From Glycomyces harbinensis (GTDB lineage: Bacteria > Actinomycetota > Actinomycetes > Mycobacteriales > Micromonosporaceae), in assembly GCF_900101745.1 (NCBI RefSeq), contig NZ_FNAD01000013.1, forward strand, positions 1 through 64,000: a DNA stretch of 64,000 nt. The letters are read 5' to 3'. The notes beneath the pieces are model-generated. The model saw nothing but the letters and a program-made list of their open reading frames with translations, did not search any database and had not been told where the DNA came from. The position numbers and the translations under genes are program-made. Below are positions 21,441 through 29,914 of this stretch, piece after piece (position 1 is the first letter of the stretch; each line of letters opens with the position of its first letter).

Positions 21441-21452
21441 GCAATCGATTGC
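21441..21452. promoter_or_regulatory. Perfect LacI-type operator before the LacI gene
   Basis: GCAATCGATTGC, a perfect 12-bp palindrome with the central CG typical of LacI-family operators, 34 bp upstream of the LacI start. Confidence 0.65.
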
Positions 21453-21518
21453 GCATTCGCAGTGTTGCGCGTCGCGCTCGCAGCGCGGGCCCGCGAATCC
21501 CCGCAGCGCCTCCGGCGG

Positions 21519-22247
21519 TCAGTCCGACTCCGGCGGCGGGTCGAGCGAGAGCGCGTCGTCGTCGGGCGTGTCGGGCAGCGACTCCTCCACGCCCAGAAGG
21601 TGGTTGGCCATGCGGATCCGGGCCGACTCGGGGTGGTGCGCCCGCAGTGCCCGCAGGATGGCCATGTGCTCCTCGTGGGTGCGGCGGTCCGCGCTCTCCT
21701 GGCGCAGGCTCCGCCAGAGGCGTTCGCGCACGGTGCGGCTGGCCAGCGCCTCGATCATGCCCGCCAGCACCGGGTTGCCCGAGTGCTCGGCGATGATGCG
21801 GTGGAAGGCGATGTCGATCTCGATGATCCGCTCGTGCTCGTCGGGGCTCGAATCGAGGATCGCCCTGGCCTCGTCGAGCAGCTTCGCGGCCTCCGCCAAG
21901 GCGTCCTCGCTGATGAGGGGGGCGGCGAGCCGGGCCGCCTCGCATTCGAGCAGCCGCCGGATCGCGTGGACGTCCCGCGCCTGCCCCTCGCCCTGGAGGT
22001 CGACCACGAAGCCCATCGGCGCCAGGAGCCGGGAGAGGTCAAGGGCGGTGACATAGGTTCCGTCGCCCTGCCGGGTGTTGAGGACGCCCAGGATCGAGAG
22101 CGCCCGGACGCCTTCGCGCAGGGAGCCCCGCGAGACGCCGAGGGTCTCGGCGAGCTCCCTCTCGACCGGCAGCCGCTGGCCGGGGTGCAGCTCGCCGCTG
22201 AGGATCATGCGCTTGATGCCGTTCACGACATCGTCGGTGCGGGTCAT
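21519..22247 (-). CDS. GntR-family regulator, FadR/FCD type
   Basis: A 242-aa regulator with an N-terminal GntR winged helix (LHPGQRLPVERELAETLGVS, residues 20-75) and an all-helical FCD ligand domain. The FCD His/Asp metal-site residues are visible in DIAFHRIIAEHSGNP and EEHMAILRAL. FCD proteins usually sense sugar acids, keto acids or fatty acyl compounds, fitting its place upstream of LacI and fucD on the same strand. The ATG at 22247 yields a family-typical N terminus (MTRTDDVVNGIKRM); no strong ribosome binding site is seen, so a slightly different start is possible. Confidence 0.88.
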   Translation of the reverse strand: MTRTDDVVNGIKRMILSGELHPGQRLPVERELAETLGVSRGSLREGVRALSILGVLNTRQGDGTYVTALDLSRLLAPMGFVVDLQGEGQARDVHAIRRLLECEAARLAAPLISEDALAEAAKLLDEARAILDSSPDEHERIIEIDIAFHRIIAEHSGNPVLAGMIEALASRTVRERLWRSLRQESADRRTHEEHMAILRALRAHHPESARIRMANHLLGVEESLPDTPDDDALSLDPPPESD

Positions 22248-22371
22248 GCCAGCAAGTATGTCCGAAGCGATCCCCGCCCCGCGAGCACCGGCGCGACTCT
22301 TCCGGCACGAGTACGCCGGGCGTCGCTCCGGCCCGGGCCGTGCCGAAGCGCGGGGCCCGGATTGCAACGCC

Positions 22372-23004
22372 TCACTCGCTCGCGCGAGTGAACGTCAAAT
22401 GCGTGACATTGCCGGGCGACGAGGTCGCCTCGATCTTGAACCGCCCTTCGAGACCTTCGAGCCCGTCCCAGAGGCGCACGCCCCGGCCGAGCAGGATCGG
22501 GACCACGGCCACGTGCATGAAGTCGATGAGCCCGGCGGCGAGGAAGTCGCGGACCACGGTGGCACCGCCGCCGATGCGGACGTCCTTCCCGCCGGCCGCC
22601 TCGCGGGCGGCCTCCAGCGCCTCGGCGGGAGTCGCGTCGAGGAAGTGGAAGGTCGTGCCGCCCTCCATCTCGATCGGCGGGCGCACGTGATGGGTCAGGA
22701 CGAAGACCGGCGAATGGAACGGCGGGTTGGAACCCCACGCGCCCTGCCATTCCGGGTCCTCGTGCCAACCGGGGAAGCCGAACTTCCCGGCCCCCATGAT
22801 CTCGGCGCCGATGCCCGGGTCGTGCTGGCGGACGAAGGCGTCGTCGACCCCGCCGGTGCCGCCGGCCTCCCACCACCGGGTCGCGAACATCCATTCGTGC
22901 AGCCGCTCCCCGGCATGTCCGAAGTACGCTTCGCGGCTCGTGCCCTCACCGGTGCCGAAGCCGTCCAGTGAGATCGAGAAGTTGTGAACACGTGCGAGTG
23001 ACAT
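22372..23004 (-). CDS. Dihydrofolate reductase/RibD-C family protein, paralog 1
   Basis: A 210-aa protein of the RibD C-terminal (DHFR-fold) family, mostly of unknown substrate. It starts with strand SLARVHNFSISLDGFGTGEG, has FVLTHH in the central strand and a GGGATVVRDFLAAGLIDF cofactor-binding segment with FMHVAVVPILLGRGVRLWDG. Probably an NADPH-dependent reductase. GAGGGAG precedes the ATG. It is the most downstream of three same-strand genes (DHFR-like 24049-24609, MBL-fold, this one), with 163 bp to the preceding MBL gene, where its own promoter may lie. Confidence 0.87.
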   Translation of the reverse strand: MSLARVHNFSISLDGFGTGEGTSREAYFGHAGERLHEWMFATRWWEAGGTGGVDDAFVRQHDPGIGAEIMGAGKFGFPGWHEDPEWQGAWGSNPPFHSPVFVLTHHVRPPIEMEGGTTFHFLDATPAEALEAAREAAGGKDVRIGGGATVVRDFLAAGLIDFMHVAVVPILLGRGVRLWDGLEGLEGRFKIEATSSPGNVTHLTFTRASE

Positions 23005-23167
23005 GGCCGATGCTCCCTCTTCCGGTTCCGTCCAGTATCCGACCCGCGAGACCCACCGCGCGGACCGGCCCGCAGCGAGGGCGCCTCGCCGGGTCCGGCC
23101 CGTACCCCGGGTGGGGCCGTCCCATGCCGGTCGCACCGCCGCGACCGGTGCGAGGCGCTGCCGATCG

Positions 23168-24004
23168 CTAGTCGGGGGTGCCGCCGCGCCGGTGTCGTTC
23201 GGCGAGGCGCCGGACCTGTTCGACGGAGATGTCGCCGACCCACTCCCAGCCGGGCTTGGCCGTCGGGCCCACTCGCGGGTCGGCGGGAACGCGGCCCTCC
23301 CGCAGGGCCAGTACGTACGCCCGATCCAGCTCGATCCGTGCGCGCAGCTCATCGGCCCCGCCGACCGACCCGTGGCCGGGCACGACGACCTCGACGCCGC
23401 CCGCCGCCTCCTCGAGCAGCCGCAGCCCGACGAGGTACTCCTCGATCGGATCATTGGAGTCGTTCAACTGGTCGAGGTTGGGCACCAGGACGTCAGAGAG
23501 CATGTCGCCGGCCACGAGCACCCCGCGTTCCCCGATGAGCAGCGCCGCATGGCCCGGCGCATGCGCCGGATGCTCGATGACCTGCACTTGCGGCCCCTCC
23601 CATGGGATCTGCCTCGTTCCTGCGGGCAGGCCGGTGATGAGGCCGAACAGGTCCAGCGGCGTCTCATCGGCGATCTCCGGCGGCAGTCCCTCGGCGACAC
23701 GGGCCCTCCAGTCCGCGTCCGACCGCACCTCCCGCATGAAAGCCGCGCAGCGTGCGGTGCCGTACCGGGGCGCCTCGCCGAACTCGGGGTGCCAGAGCAC
23801 GTGATCCCAATCGGGATGCGTCGCGAAGCCCGCCGCGACGCTGCGGCCCGACTCGCGGAGGTCGCCCGCGAGGCAGGCCATCTCGGACTCCGTCAGCCCG
23901 GGATCGACCAACAGCACCCCGCTGCGGCCCTGCACCACAACGGCATTGTTCTCGAGCAGCCCGCTCTGATGGACCAGTACACCTTCCGCCACCTGAGTCA
24001 GCAT
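23168..24004 (-). CDS. Metallo-beta-lactamase-fold hydrolase
   Basis: A 278-aa MBL-fold protein. The metal motif reads THPDWDHVLW, where the usual HxHxDH is replaced by HPDWDH, so the first His pair is spaced as in several actinobacterial members. Later ligands are visible as EHPAHAPGHAALLI, an Asp in VAGDMLS and VVVPGHGSVGG. The substrate is unknown; hydrolysis of a thioester, ester or lactam are all possible. GGGGAGG sits before the ATG. It is 44 bp downstream of a DHFR-like gene on the same strand, probably the same transcript. Confidence 0.88.
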   Translation of the reverse strand: MLTQVAEGVLVHQSGLLENNAVVVQGRSGVLLVDPGLTESEMACLAGDLRESGRSVAAGFATHPDWDHVLWHPEFGEAPRYGTARCAAFMREVRSDADWRARVAEGLPPEIADETPLDLFGLITGLPAGTRQIPWEGPQVQVIEHPAHAPGHAALLIGERGVLVAGDMLSDVLVPNLDQLNDSNDPIEEYLVGLRLLEEAAGGVEVVVPGHGSVGGADELRARIELDRAYVLALREGRVPADPRVGPTAKPGWEWVGDISVEQVRRLAERHRRGGTPD

Positions 24005-24048
24005 CGGACACCTCCCCGGTACCAATTCCGTTCGCCTGGATTCATGCG

Positions 24049-24609
24049 CTACGCCGCTGCGACGGGACGGTAGCGGACGTCCACTTCGGCGACGGGCGCC
24101 GGACCTTGCGCGTGCCGGAGCCGGATCGGCCGCCCTCCGGGATTGTCGAACACCCGGATGCCGTCGCCGAGCAGCACCGGTGCGATGTGCAGGTCGATCT
24201 CGTCGATCAGACCCAGTTCGAGCAGTTGACGCCCGATGGTCGGCGAGAGGATCTCGAGGTTCTTGCCGGCGGCCGCCTCCAATCCGATGCGCACCACCTC
24301 GGCCACGTCGCAGTCGAGGAACGTGGCGCCGTCGGCGGGCGCGGCGTCTTCGGGGTGGTGGGTGAGGACGAAGATCGGGCCGTCCCATGCCGCGCTGTAG
24401 GGCCTGGCGGTCGGGTCGAGGTCCCAGCCGTCCCGGCCGCCCAGGACCGCGCCGGTGGTCGCGATGTACTCCTCTTCCACACCGTCGCGACCGGTGAACC
24501 CGGTCATCCAGTCCATGGCGTGGTCCGGCCCCGCCACGAAGCCGTCCAGGGACATGGTGAAGTGGAACAAGACCTTGCCTTCGGCCTTCTGCGGTTCGAC
24601 GTCGATCAT
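24049..24609 (-). CDS. Dihydrofolate reductase/RibD-C family protein, paralog 2
   Basis: A 186-aa RibD-C/DHFR-fold protein: first strand VLFHFTMSLDGFVAGPDHAM, then GAVLGGRDGWD, FVLTHHPED, SPTIGRQLLELGLIDEI and HIAPVLLGDGIRVFDNPGG. The layout is shared with paralog 1, and both have the unusual FVLTHH strand. AGGAG upstream supports the ATG. It is the first gene of the small DHFR-MBL group. Probably an NADPH-linked reductase of unknown substrate; it is not folate DHFR, since that enzyme's substrate residues are absent. Confidence 0.87.
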   Translation of the reverse strand: MIDVEPQKAEGKVLFHFTMSLDGFVAGPDHAMDWMTGFTGRDGVEEEYIATTGAVLGGRDGWDLDPTARPYSAAWDGPIFVLTHHPEDAAPADGATFLDCDVAEVVRIGLEAAAGKNLEILSPTIGRQLLELGLIDEIDLHIAPVLLGDGIRVFDNPGGRPIRLRHAQGPAPVAEVDVRYRPVAAA

Positions 24610-24829
24610 CAGGGGCTCCTTCGCTTCTCGCGCCGGCGCGAAAGCACCCGCTACGAGTGGGGACGAGACGGCATCCCGAAACTCATCGCCGAATCCCGCC
24701 GGTGTCCCGCCGGTAGGCCGCCTTGTGAGCAGCGCTGCCCACCGCCATAATGAGGTCGGCGAAGGCCCGAGACGAGCAAGTCCGCGGCCTTCGGGACCGA
24801 ACCGCCGCAAACCTGAGGGACTCGACCCG

Positions 24830-24937
24830 ATGTCAATGATCGCGAAGCGAAGGCACAAGGCCGGCAAGGGACTGGAACAGTGGTTCCGGCCGACCGCTCC
24901 GGCCGTGCGGGACCGCATCGAGACGGCGGACCGGTGA
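24830..24937 (+). CDS. Short ORF coupled to a membrane protein gene
   Basis: A 35-codon ORF (MSMIAKRRHKAGKGLEQWFR at its start) with GAGGGA 9 nt upstream. Its TGA overlaps the GTG of the next gene as GTGA. It is basic, with Lys/Arg near the N terminus, and nearly all codons end in G or C. It could be a real microprotein or a leader that couples translation of the following gene. I do not recognise a family. Confidence 0.4.
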   Translation: MSMIAKRRHKAGKGLEQWFRPTAPAVRDRIETADR

Positions 24938-25710
24938 GCGGCGGGCAGGGACCGTCGAACGGCGATCGATTCGCCGTGGTCAGCCGGCGCGTCGTCTTCG
25001 TCGCGGGCAGCGCCCTGATGATCGGCGGCATCCTCGCGATCCTCAGCGGACGAGTGGCGCTCGGCATCACCCTCCTCGTCGTCACCCTCATCGCGGCGAT
25101 GCTGCGCGGCCTCTACACCGTCCAGCGCGGACGGCGCGCCCTCGCCGAACACGAACGCGCCCAGGCCCCCGCCGGCTCGGCCCGCGGCCCCGGCGCCCCG
25201 GCACCGGTGGACCAGGTGGTCGCCGCCCTGACCGGAATGAACGGCGACGGGCTGCCCTACCGGATCGACGCCGCGCGCACCCCCGACGGCGTGCGCGTCG
25301 ACGTGCAGTGGAAGCAGCAGGAACTGCGCTGGCAGACCCTCTTCGTGCGCGGGTCGCGGGCCTACGCGTGGCGCATGGAGGTCGACCTCGACCCCTCCGC
25401 GGGGACGTACAAGTTCATCGAGCACTCGGGTCAGGCGTCCGTGAAGGCGGCGGCCGGGCCCACGGGCGCGACGGCGTACGGCAACTGGACCTGGCAGAAG
25501 GGCAAGACCTCCCACGGCACGTCGGCGAGCTTCGTCGAGGGCGCCGACGGCCAGGTCACCGTCACCGGTCCGGCCGGACCCCGCACCTCCTGGGAGGGCG
25601 CGGTCATGATCAAGCCGGGCGACGCCAAGGTCCCGGTGTTCACCGTCCTGCGCGACCACGGCTGGCGACCGCGCCTGGACTGGTTCGGCGCGAGGATGTT
25701 CGAGAAGTAG
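24934..25710 (+). CDS. Membrane-anchored protein of unknown function
   Basis: A 258-aa protein with two adjacent membrane segments (about residues 19-38 and 41-60) and a long C-terminal domain rich in Trp, Tyr and beta-strand patterns (VRVDVQWKQQELRWQTLFV, GNWTWQKGKTSHG). By the positive-inside rule the basic loop after segment 2 (QRGRRALAEHERAQ) places the domain in the cytoplasm. I know no family. The GTG at 24934 is chosen because it overlaps the stop of a short upstream ORF; an in-frame GTG at 24880 is an alternative. It is convergent with the LuxR gene, 13 bp away. Confidence 0.7.
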   Translation: MSGGQGPSNGDRFAVVSRRVVFVAGSALMIGGILAILSGRVALGITLLVVTLIAAMLRGLYTVQRGRRALAEHERAQAPAGSARGPGAPAPVDQVVAALTGMNGDGLPYRIDAARTPDGVRVDVQWKQQELRWQTLFVRGSRAYAWRMEVDLDPSAGTYKFIEHSGQASVKAAAGPTGATAYGNWTWQKGKTSHGTSASFVEGADGQVTVTGPAGPRTSWEGAVMIKPGDAKVPVFTVLRDHGWRPRLDWFGARMFEK

Positions 25711-25723
25711 CGCGGCGCCCGCG

Positions 25724-26344
25724 TCAGCAGATGAGGCGTGAGCGGAGGGCTTCGGCGACCGCGTGGGCGCGGTCGTGGACGCCGAGCTTGCGGAACAGGC
25801 GCTTGGCATGGCACTTGACGGTGTCGATCGACAGGAACAGCTCCGTGGCGATCTGCGAATTCGACTTCCCCTCGCTCATGGCCCGCAGCACCTGGACCTC
25901 CCTGGCGGAGAGCCGGTCACCGCGCGCCCGACTCGCCTGCAGCGGGATCGCCGCGGCGGCGCGGACCGCACCGGGAAACGTGAGGATGATCGAGCGCGCG
26001 ACCGACGCGGTGAGCTGATCGGGCTCCGAGCCGGGACCGCAGATCAGCGCCCCGATCCCGGACGCGATCGCCCGGGAGGCCGTGAACGGCGAGATCGGGC
26101 CGGTGAGCACCACCTCGGTGTACTCGCAATGGGCGTGCACGGCGTCGGTGAACACGACCGGATCGGTGCCGATGAACGCGAGGTCGGCCACGACGAGGTC
26201 GGCGGGGGACCGCCGGTGGGCCTCCAGCAGCTGCGGCAGGTCGGCGACCGTCGCGACCGATCGCGACACGCCCATGAACTCGGCGCAGGCGCCGATCCGG
26301 TCCCGCGCCGCCTCGGTGGACAGTCCGACGATCATCGTCCTCAC
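25724..26344 (-). CDS. LuxR-family response-regulator-like protein
   Basis: A 206-aa protein with a C-terminal LuxR HTH (LSAREVQVLRAMSEGKSNSQ, then DTVKCHAKRLFRKLGVHDRA; residues 140-200). The N-terminal 130 residues have a receiver-like alternation (TMIVGLST, ADLVVADLAFIG, EVVLTGP) but lack the usual paired acidic residues after strand 1, so this is probably a pseudo-receiver that is not phosphorylated. The GTG at 26344 has AGGAAGGA 8 nt upstream; ATGs at 26374 and 26335 are alternatives. It is divergent from the PucR-type regulator across 333 bp. Confidence 0.85.
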   Translation of the reverse strand: MRTMIVGLSTEAARDRIGACAEFMGVSRSVATVADLPQLLEAHRRSPADLVVADLAFIGTDPVVFTDAVHAHCEYTEVVLTGPISPFTASRAIASGIGALICGPGSEPDQLTASVARSIILTFPGAVRAAAAIPLQASRARGDRLSAREVQVLRAMSEGKSNSQIATELFLSIDTVKCHAKRLFRKLGVHDRAHAVAEALRSRLIC

Positions 26345-26677
26345 CGCGACCAGTCCTTCCTCGTACGAGTGCATTCGGTGTGCGGAGGTGCTGGAGGCAA
26401 GGCGGATCCTGTCGTCTGATGACGCGCGGAACGCGTCGGTGATGTTGCGGTGCCACGGATGCGGTGCGACGTCTCGCGCAGGCCGCCGAGTGCACCCGAA
26501 CGCGAACTGCGACCGCTCCACAGCGTCCAGCGCCAATGCGTCACGCCATATAGATTTACGCGTGAGCGGGCATTTGGTCGTTGGCGCCGAGGACAGCGTT
26601 TCGACCGGCCGGTTGTTCCCGGGCACAGGTCGCGCGACAGGCGTTTCCCCCGGACGTTGAAGGCGGCGATAGCGACA
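26345..26677. other. Divergent intergenic region without a gene
   Basis: 333 bp between the LuxR and PucR-type genes. It holds the LuxR ribosome binding site and an AT-richer patch around 26545-26560 (TATAGATTTA) that could be a -10 region for the PucR gene. I see no strong dyad and no convincing small gene. Confidence 0.5.
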
Positions 26678-27871
26678 ATGGAAACCATCGAGTCGACCAG
26701 CAGCACGGCGGAAGAGGTCATCCGCCGCATCGGCGACGGCGTCCTCGCGATATCCGAGCGGATCACCGCCCGCATTTTCGCGGAGATCCCGTTCTACGTC
26801 AGCGGTGCGGTGGCGACTCGGGAGCAGGTGCTGGAATCGGTCAAGGCCAATGTCGAGGACGCGTTCGACCGCTTGGCGGGACGCAAGTTCGACCTGGCGT
26901 CGGCGGTCAAGACCGGTCGCGTGCGCGCGCAGCAGGGACTCCCGCTGGCGGACCTGCTCTCCTCGTTCCGGATGGGATACGACGAGACGTGGACGGCGAT
27001 CATCCGGGCGGCACGCCTGCCGCCGGCCATGCCCGCCGACGAGGTGGTCGACCTGTCCCGCAACTGGTTCCACCTGCACAACCTCGTCGGCGACACCTTG
27101 ATCCACGCCTACCGCGAGGAAGCCCAGCACCTGCTGCTCACCAGGGAGCGCGAACGCGCCGCGCTGGTGCACGTCCTGCTGTCGAACGACGTCGGTCTGG
27201 CCACCGTGGTCGAGGTCGCCGACAAGCTGCGGCTGCCGGTCGAGGGGGCGTTCGTCGTCGTCGCGGCGGCGACCGGCCTCGGCGAGGACCCCATTCCCCG
27301 GATCGACTCGAGCCTGTCGGCCATCGACGTGAACTCGGTCTGGCACCTGACCCAGGACGCCCTCGTCGGGGTGGTGTCGCTGGAGAAGGCCTCCCGGGCG
27401 CAGCCGGCGCTGGAGGTGCTGAGCCGCCACGCCTCGGGGCCGGTCGGGGTCAGCCCGGTCTTCGGTCCGCTCCGACGCGCGGCCTGGGCGCTGGGGCTGG
27501 CGCAGCTGGTGCTGCGGCGCCATCCGGGCGGCGACTCCGTCGAGCAGTTCCAGGACAACCCGATGAACGTGCTGGTCGCGTCGGCACCCGATGCGGCCCA
27601 AGAGACCTCGCGGACGATCCTCGGCGGTCTGCTGCACCTGCCTTCCGACCGCAGGGACATGCTGCTGGAGACCTTCAACGCCTGGATCGAGTCGGGCGGC
27701 TCGGCGCAGGCCACCGCCGAGGTCTTGACGTGCCACCCCAACACGATCCGGCACCGGTTGCGCCGCATCGAACTCGCGACCGGCAAGAGCCTGGCCCACC
27801 CGGGGGACATCGCCGAACTCGTGACCGCCTGCCACGCCTGGACCCAGCTCCCGCCCCAATCCTGGAACTAG
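26678..27871 (+). CDS. PucR/CdaR-family transcriptional regulator
   Basis: A 397-aa regulator. The N-terminal 150 residues are helical (RsbR-N-like sensor region, ITARIFAEIPFY), the middle is the GGDEF-like domain of the family, and the C terminus is the PucR helix-turn-helix (LLETFNAWIESGGSAQATAE, then HPNTIRHRLRRIELATG; residues 330-385). Such proteins respond to carbon or nitrogen metabolites. The ATG at 26678 is chosen because the reading frame upstream of it looks non-coding; the ribosome binding site is weak. No obvious target operon is adjacent. Confidence 0.88.
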   Translation: METIESTSSTAEEVIRRIGDGVLAISERITARIFAEIPFYVSGAVATREQVLESVKANVEDAFDRLAGRKFDLASAVKTGRVRAQQGLPLADLLSSFRMGYDETWTAIIRAARLPPAMPADEVVDLSRNWFHLHNLVGDTLIHAYREEAQHLLLTRERERAALVHVLLSNDVGLATVVEVADKLRLPVEGAFVVVAAATGLGEDPIPRIDSSLSAIDVNSVWHLTQDALVGVVSLEKASRAQPALEVLSRHASGPVGVSPVFGPLRRAAWALGLAQLVLRRHPGGDSVEQFQDNPMNVLVASAPDAAQETSRTILGGLLHLPSDRRDMLLETFNAWIESGGSAQATAEVLTCHPNTIRHRLRRIELATGKSLAHPGDIAELVTACHAWTQLPPQSWN

Positions 27872-27917
27872 AGCGCCTTCACGAACCCCTGACGGTCGGT
27901 CCGGCCCCGCCGGGACG

Positions 27918-28469
27918 TCAGCCCAGGATCGCCTCGATGACCGCGGTGTCCCCGTTCAGCTCCAGCAGGTGCACCACATACCCTCCGGCCTCGGGTCCGG
28001 GCGGCTCCTCCCCGGCTTCGGCGCACGAGAGGCTCCCGCCGCCGTCGGCGTGGATCGCCAGGGTGCAACCGGGCTCGTACAGCAGACCGCCGCCGCCTCC
28101 CATGCCGTCCGGGTCGGTCAGGCTCACCTGGACGCCGTCGTCCTCGACGGCGGCCTCCACCGTCCACTCGCCGTCAGACCCTTCGAGAGGGAATGCGACC
28201 GAGTCGGTGAAGGACACCTCGCATTCGCCGTCGCCACAGGACTCGTAGTCGGCCTCGTCCGCCTCCGGTTCCTCCGACGCCGCCGTGTTGGGGGACGGAA
28301 GCGCGGGGGAGGAGGCGTCGGGAGTCGGGGAAGCCGCCGTGGCAGGGTCCGAGCTCGAGTCGGAGGCGTCGTCCGGCTCCGCTTCGGCGCCGCAGCCGGA
28401 CGCGGCCAGGATCGCGAGTAGTCCACCGATCACCATGTGCCGTTTGAGAAAAGCTCGCGAATTCGTCAT
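27918..28469 (-). CDS. Lipoprotein of unknown function
   Basis: A 183-aa lipoprotein: basic N terminus, hydrophobic stretch, lipobox AASGC with Cys26. A low-complexity Ser/Pro/Asp/Ala linker (residues 30-75) leads to a compact C-terminal domain of about 110 residues with four cysteines (SCGDGECEVSF, EPGCTLAI, SLSCAEAG) that could form two disulfides. The domain is acidic and beta-rich. No family recognised. The ATG at 28469 is the longest plausible start; Met12 would also leave a usable signal. Confidence 0.8.
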   Translation of the reverse strand: MTNSRAFLKRHMVIGGLLAILAASGCGAEAEPDDASDSSSDPATAASPTPDASSPALPSPNTAASEEPEADEADYESCGDGECEVSFTDSVAFPLEGSDGEWTVEAAVEDDGVQVSLTDPDGMGGGGGLLYEPGCTLAIHADGGGSLSCAEAGEEPPGPEAGGYVVHLLELNGDTAVIEAILG

Positions 28470-28580
28470 GCGCCGATTCTAGGCAGCCTCCCGGGAACCG
28501 TCCCCAATGGCAGGCGAATCCGCGAACGCGACACCCCCTCCGCCGAGCGGCGGGTCGCCACCGGCTCTTAGCATTCGGTC

Positions 28581-29129
28581 ATGACTCTCCTCGTCCTGGG
28601 CGCCAACCCCTGCATCACCCTCTACGACGGCGACCGAACCACCGCCTTCGCCTCCGTCTGGCGCGTGGACTGGTCGACCCACGGCAGCGGACACGCGCTC
28701 GTTCTCGGCACGCGCGAACGCATCCGGATCATCGGCCCCGACCTCGAACTGGCGGCCTGGCTCGGCACCGAGTTCAACCGGCACCTCACCGCCGTCCGAT
28801 CGGGCATCGAGTGGCGGGAGCCCGAACTGACCGCCGCCCCGGTCGAGTTCCGACTCGACCTCGAGCGCGGCCTCGACGTGGTCGGCGACGACGTGTCCGT
28901 GACGATCGCCGGACCGATCGACCGGTTCCTGACCCGCAACGACGAGTACGACCTCGGCGGCACCCCGATGATCCTCTCCACCGTGTGGATCCCCTGCGCC
29001 GAAGGCTCGATCGCCGTCGGCGGCGGCCGACTGCCGGGCGCGCCGCGAGTGGACCCGGACGGTCCGTCCTCGACCGCGTTCATCGCGGAAGCCGAAGTCT
29101 GGTGCACCGCCGACCACCCGCGCCACTGA
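28581..29129 (+). CDS. Conserved-looking hypothetical protein
   Basis: A 182-aa cytoplasmic protein without a signal peptide or membrane segment. It has an alternating beta/alpha pattern (ALVLGTRERIRIIGPDLELA, then VTIAGPIDRFLTRNDEYDLG) and two cysteines. Third codon positions are almost all G or C, so I am confident it is a gene, but I recognise no family. It stands alone: divergent from the lipoprotein gene and convergent with the HxlR gene. Confidence 0.75.
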   Translation: MTLLVLGANPCITLYDGDRTTAFASVWRVDWSTHGSGHALVLGTRERIRIIGPDLELAAWLGTEFNRHLTAVRSGIEWREPELTAAPVEFRLDLERGLDVVGDDVSVTIAGPIDRFLTRNDEYDLGGTPMILSTVWIPCAEGSIAVGGGRLPGAPRVDPDGPSSTAFIAEAEVWCTADHPRH

Positions 29130-29160
29130 CACGACCGACGGCTCGGCGACGTCCCGAGCG

Positions 29161-29817
29161 TCAGGAGTCCGCGTACGGCACGACGAACGCGGCCGCGATG
29201 TCGTCGAGGAGCGACGCGTCGCCCTCGAGTCCGACGATCCCTTCGGCCACCGCCTCCTGCGGGGAGACCGCGCCCGCCAGGAAGTCGCGGAACCGCGGGC
29301 CGGCGGTGATGCGCAGGTCGGGGCTCCCATGGTCGCCGGGGACCACCGTGACCTCGCCGTCCCGGACGAGGACGTGAGCGGTGGCGTCGCCGACGTGGAC
29401 GACGAACACCGCGTCCCGGCCGGGCCGGGACCCCGCGCCCGCCGCCACGCGCAGCCCGCTCACCAGCGACGCCTCGGTGACGATCTCGCCCTCGCGAGGC
29501 TCCCGCAGTTCCCCTGCCCCCCAGAGCGACAGCGCGTCGAGCGCGGGCATGAGCGCCAGGCCGCGGGCGGTGAGGCCGTAGACGACCGACCGGTCCGCGC
29601 CGCGCCGGACCTCGCGCACGACCAGCCCGTCGCCTTCGAGCTCCTTCAACCGGGTCGACAGCAGGTTCGTGGGGATGCCGGGCAGACCCGCGACCAGGTC
29701 CGAGTACCGCCGCGGTCCGACCGTGAGGTCGCGCAGGATCAGCAGCATCCAGCGCTGGCCCACGACCTCGGCGGCACGCGAGAGGCCGCAGTACTGGTGG
29801 TACTCCCGATTCGCCAT
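29161..29817 (-). CDS. HxlR-family regulator with C-terminal SCP2-like domain
   Basis: A 218-aa protein. The HxlR winged helix fills residues 1-100 (YCGLSRAAEVVGQRWMLLIL, RYSDLVAGLPGIPTNLLSTR). The extra C-terminal half resembles an SCP2-like lipid/ligand-binding domain (AHVLVRDGEVTVVPGDHGSP), giving a one-component sensor. The ATG at 29817 gives MANREYHQYC; a longer start at 29844 would fall inside the palindrome of the shared promoter region. It is divergent from a DHFR-fold gene, its probable target. Confidence 0.87.
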   Translation of the reverse strand: MANREYHQYCGLSRAAEVVGQRWMLLILRDLTVGPRRYSDLVAGLPGIPTNLLSTRLKELEGDGLVVREVRRGADRSVVYGLTARGLALMPALDALSLWGAGELREPREGEIVTEASLVSGLRVAAGAGSRPGRDAVFVVHVGDATAHVLVRDGEVTVVPGDHGSPDLRITAGPRFRDFLAGAVSPQEAVAEGIVGLEGDASLLDDIAAAFVVPYADS

Positions 29818-29841
29818 GTCGCCGATACTATCACTTGACTT

Positions 29842-29857
29842 CATATTTTAAAGTATG
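29842..29857. promoter_or_regulatory. HxlR operator candidate
   Basis: CATATTTTAAAGTATG is a 16-bp near-palindrome (one mismatched pair) in the only very AT-rich stretch of the region, midway between the divergent HxlR and DHFR-fold genes. Confidence 0.5.
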
Positions 29858-29914
29858 GTGCAATAAATGAAGAAGCAGAAACCGATCAGTCCGCGAACCC
29901 TGGAGGGCCGCATC

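Noticed and set aside
20463..22391. 642-codon plus-strand frame across the LacI and GntR genes
   Set aside because: It spans two genes with clear HTH domains on the other strand and an intergenic palindrome; composition is typical of antisense frames at high GC.
24049..25809. Long minus-strand extension of the second DHFR-like gene
   Set aside because: The ATG at 24609 has a ribosome binding site and family N terminus; the extension runs antisense to the membrane protein gene.
25724..27859. Long upstream extension of the LuxR gene
   Set aside because: It would run antisense to the PucR-type gene; the GTG at 26344 with AGGAAGGA is a better start.
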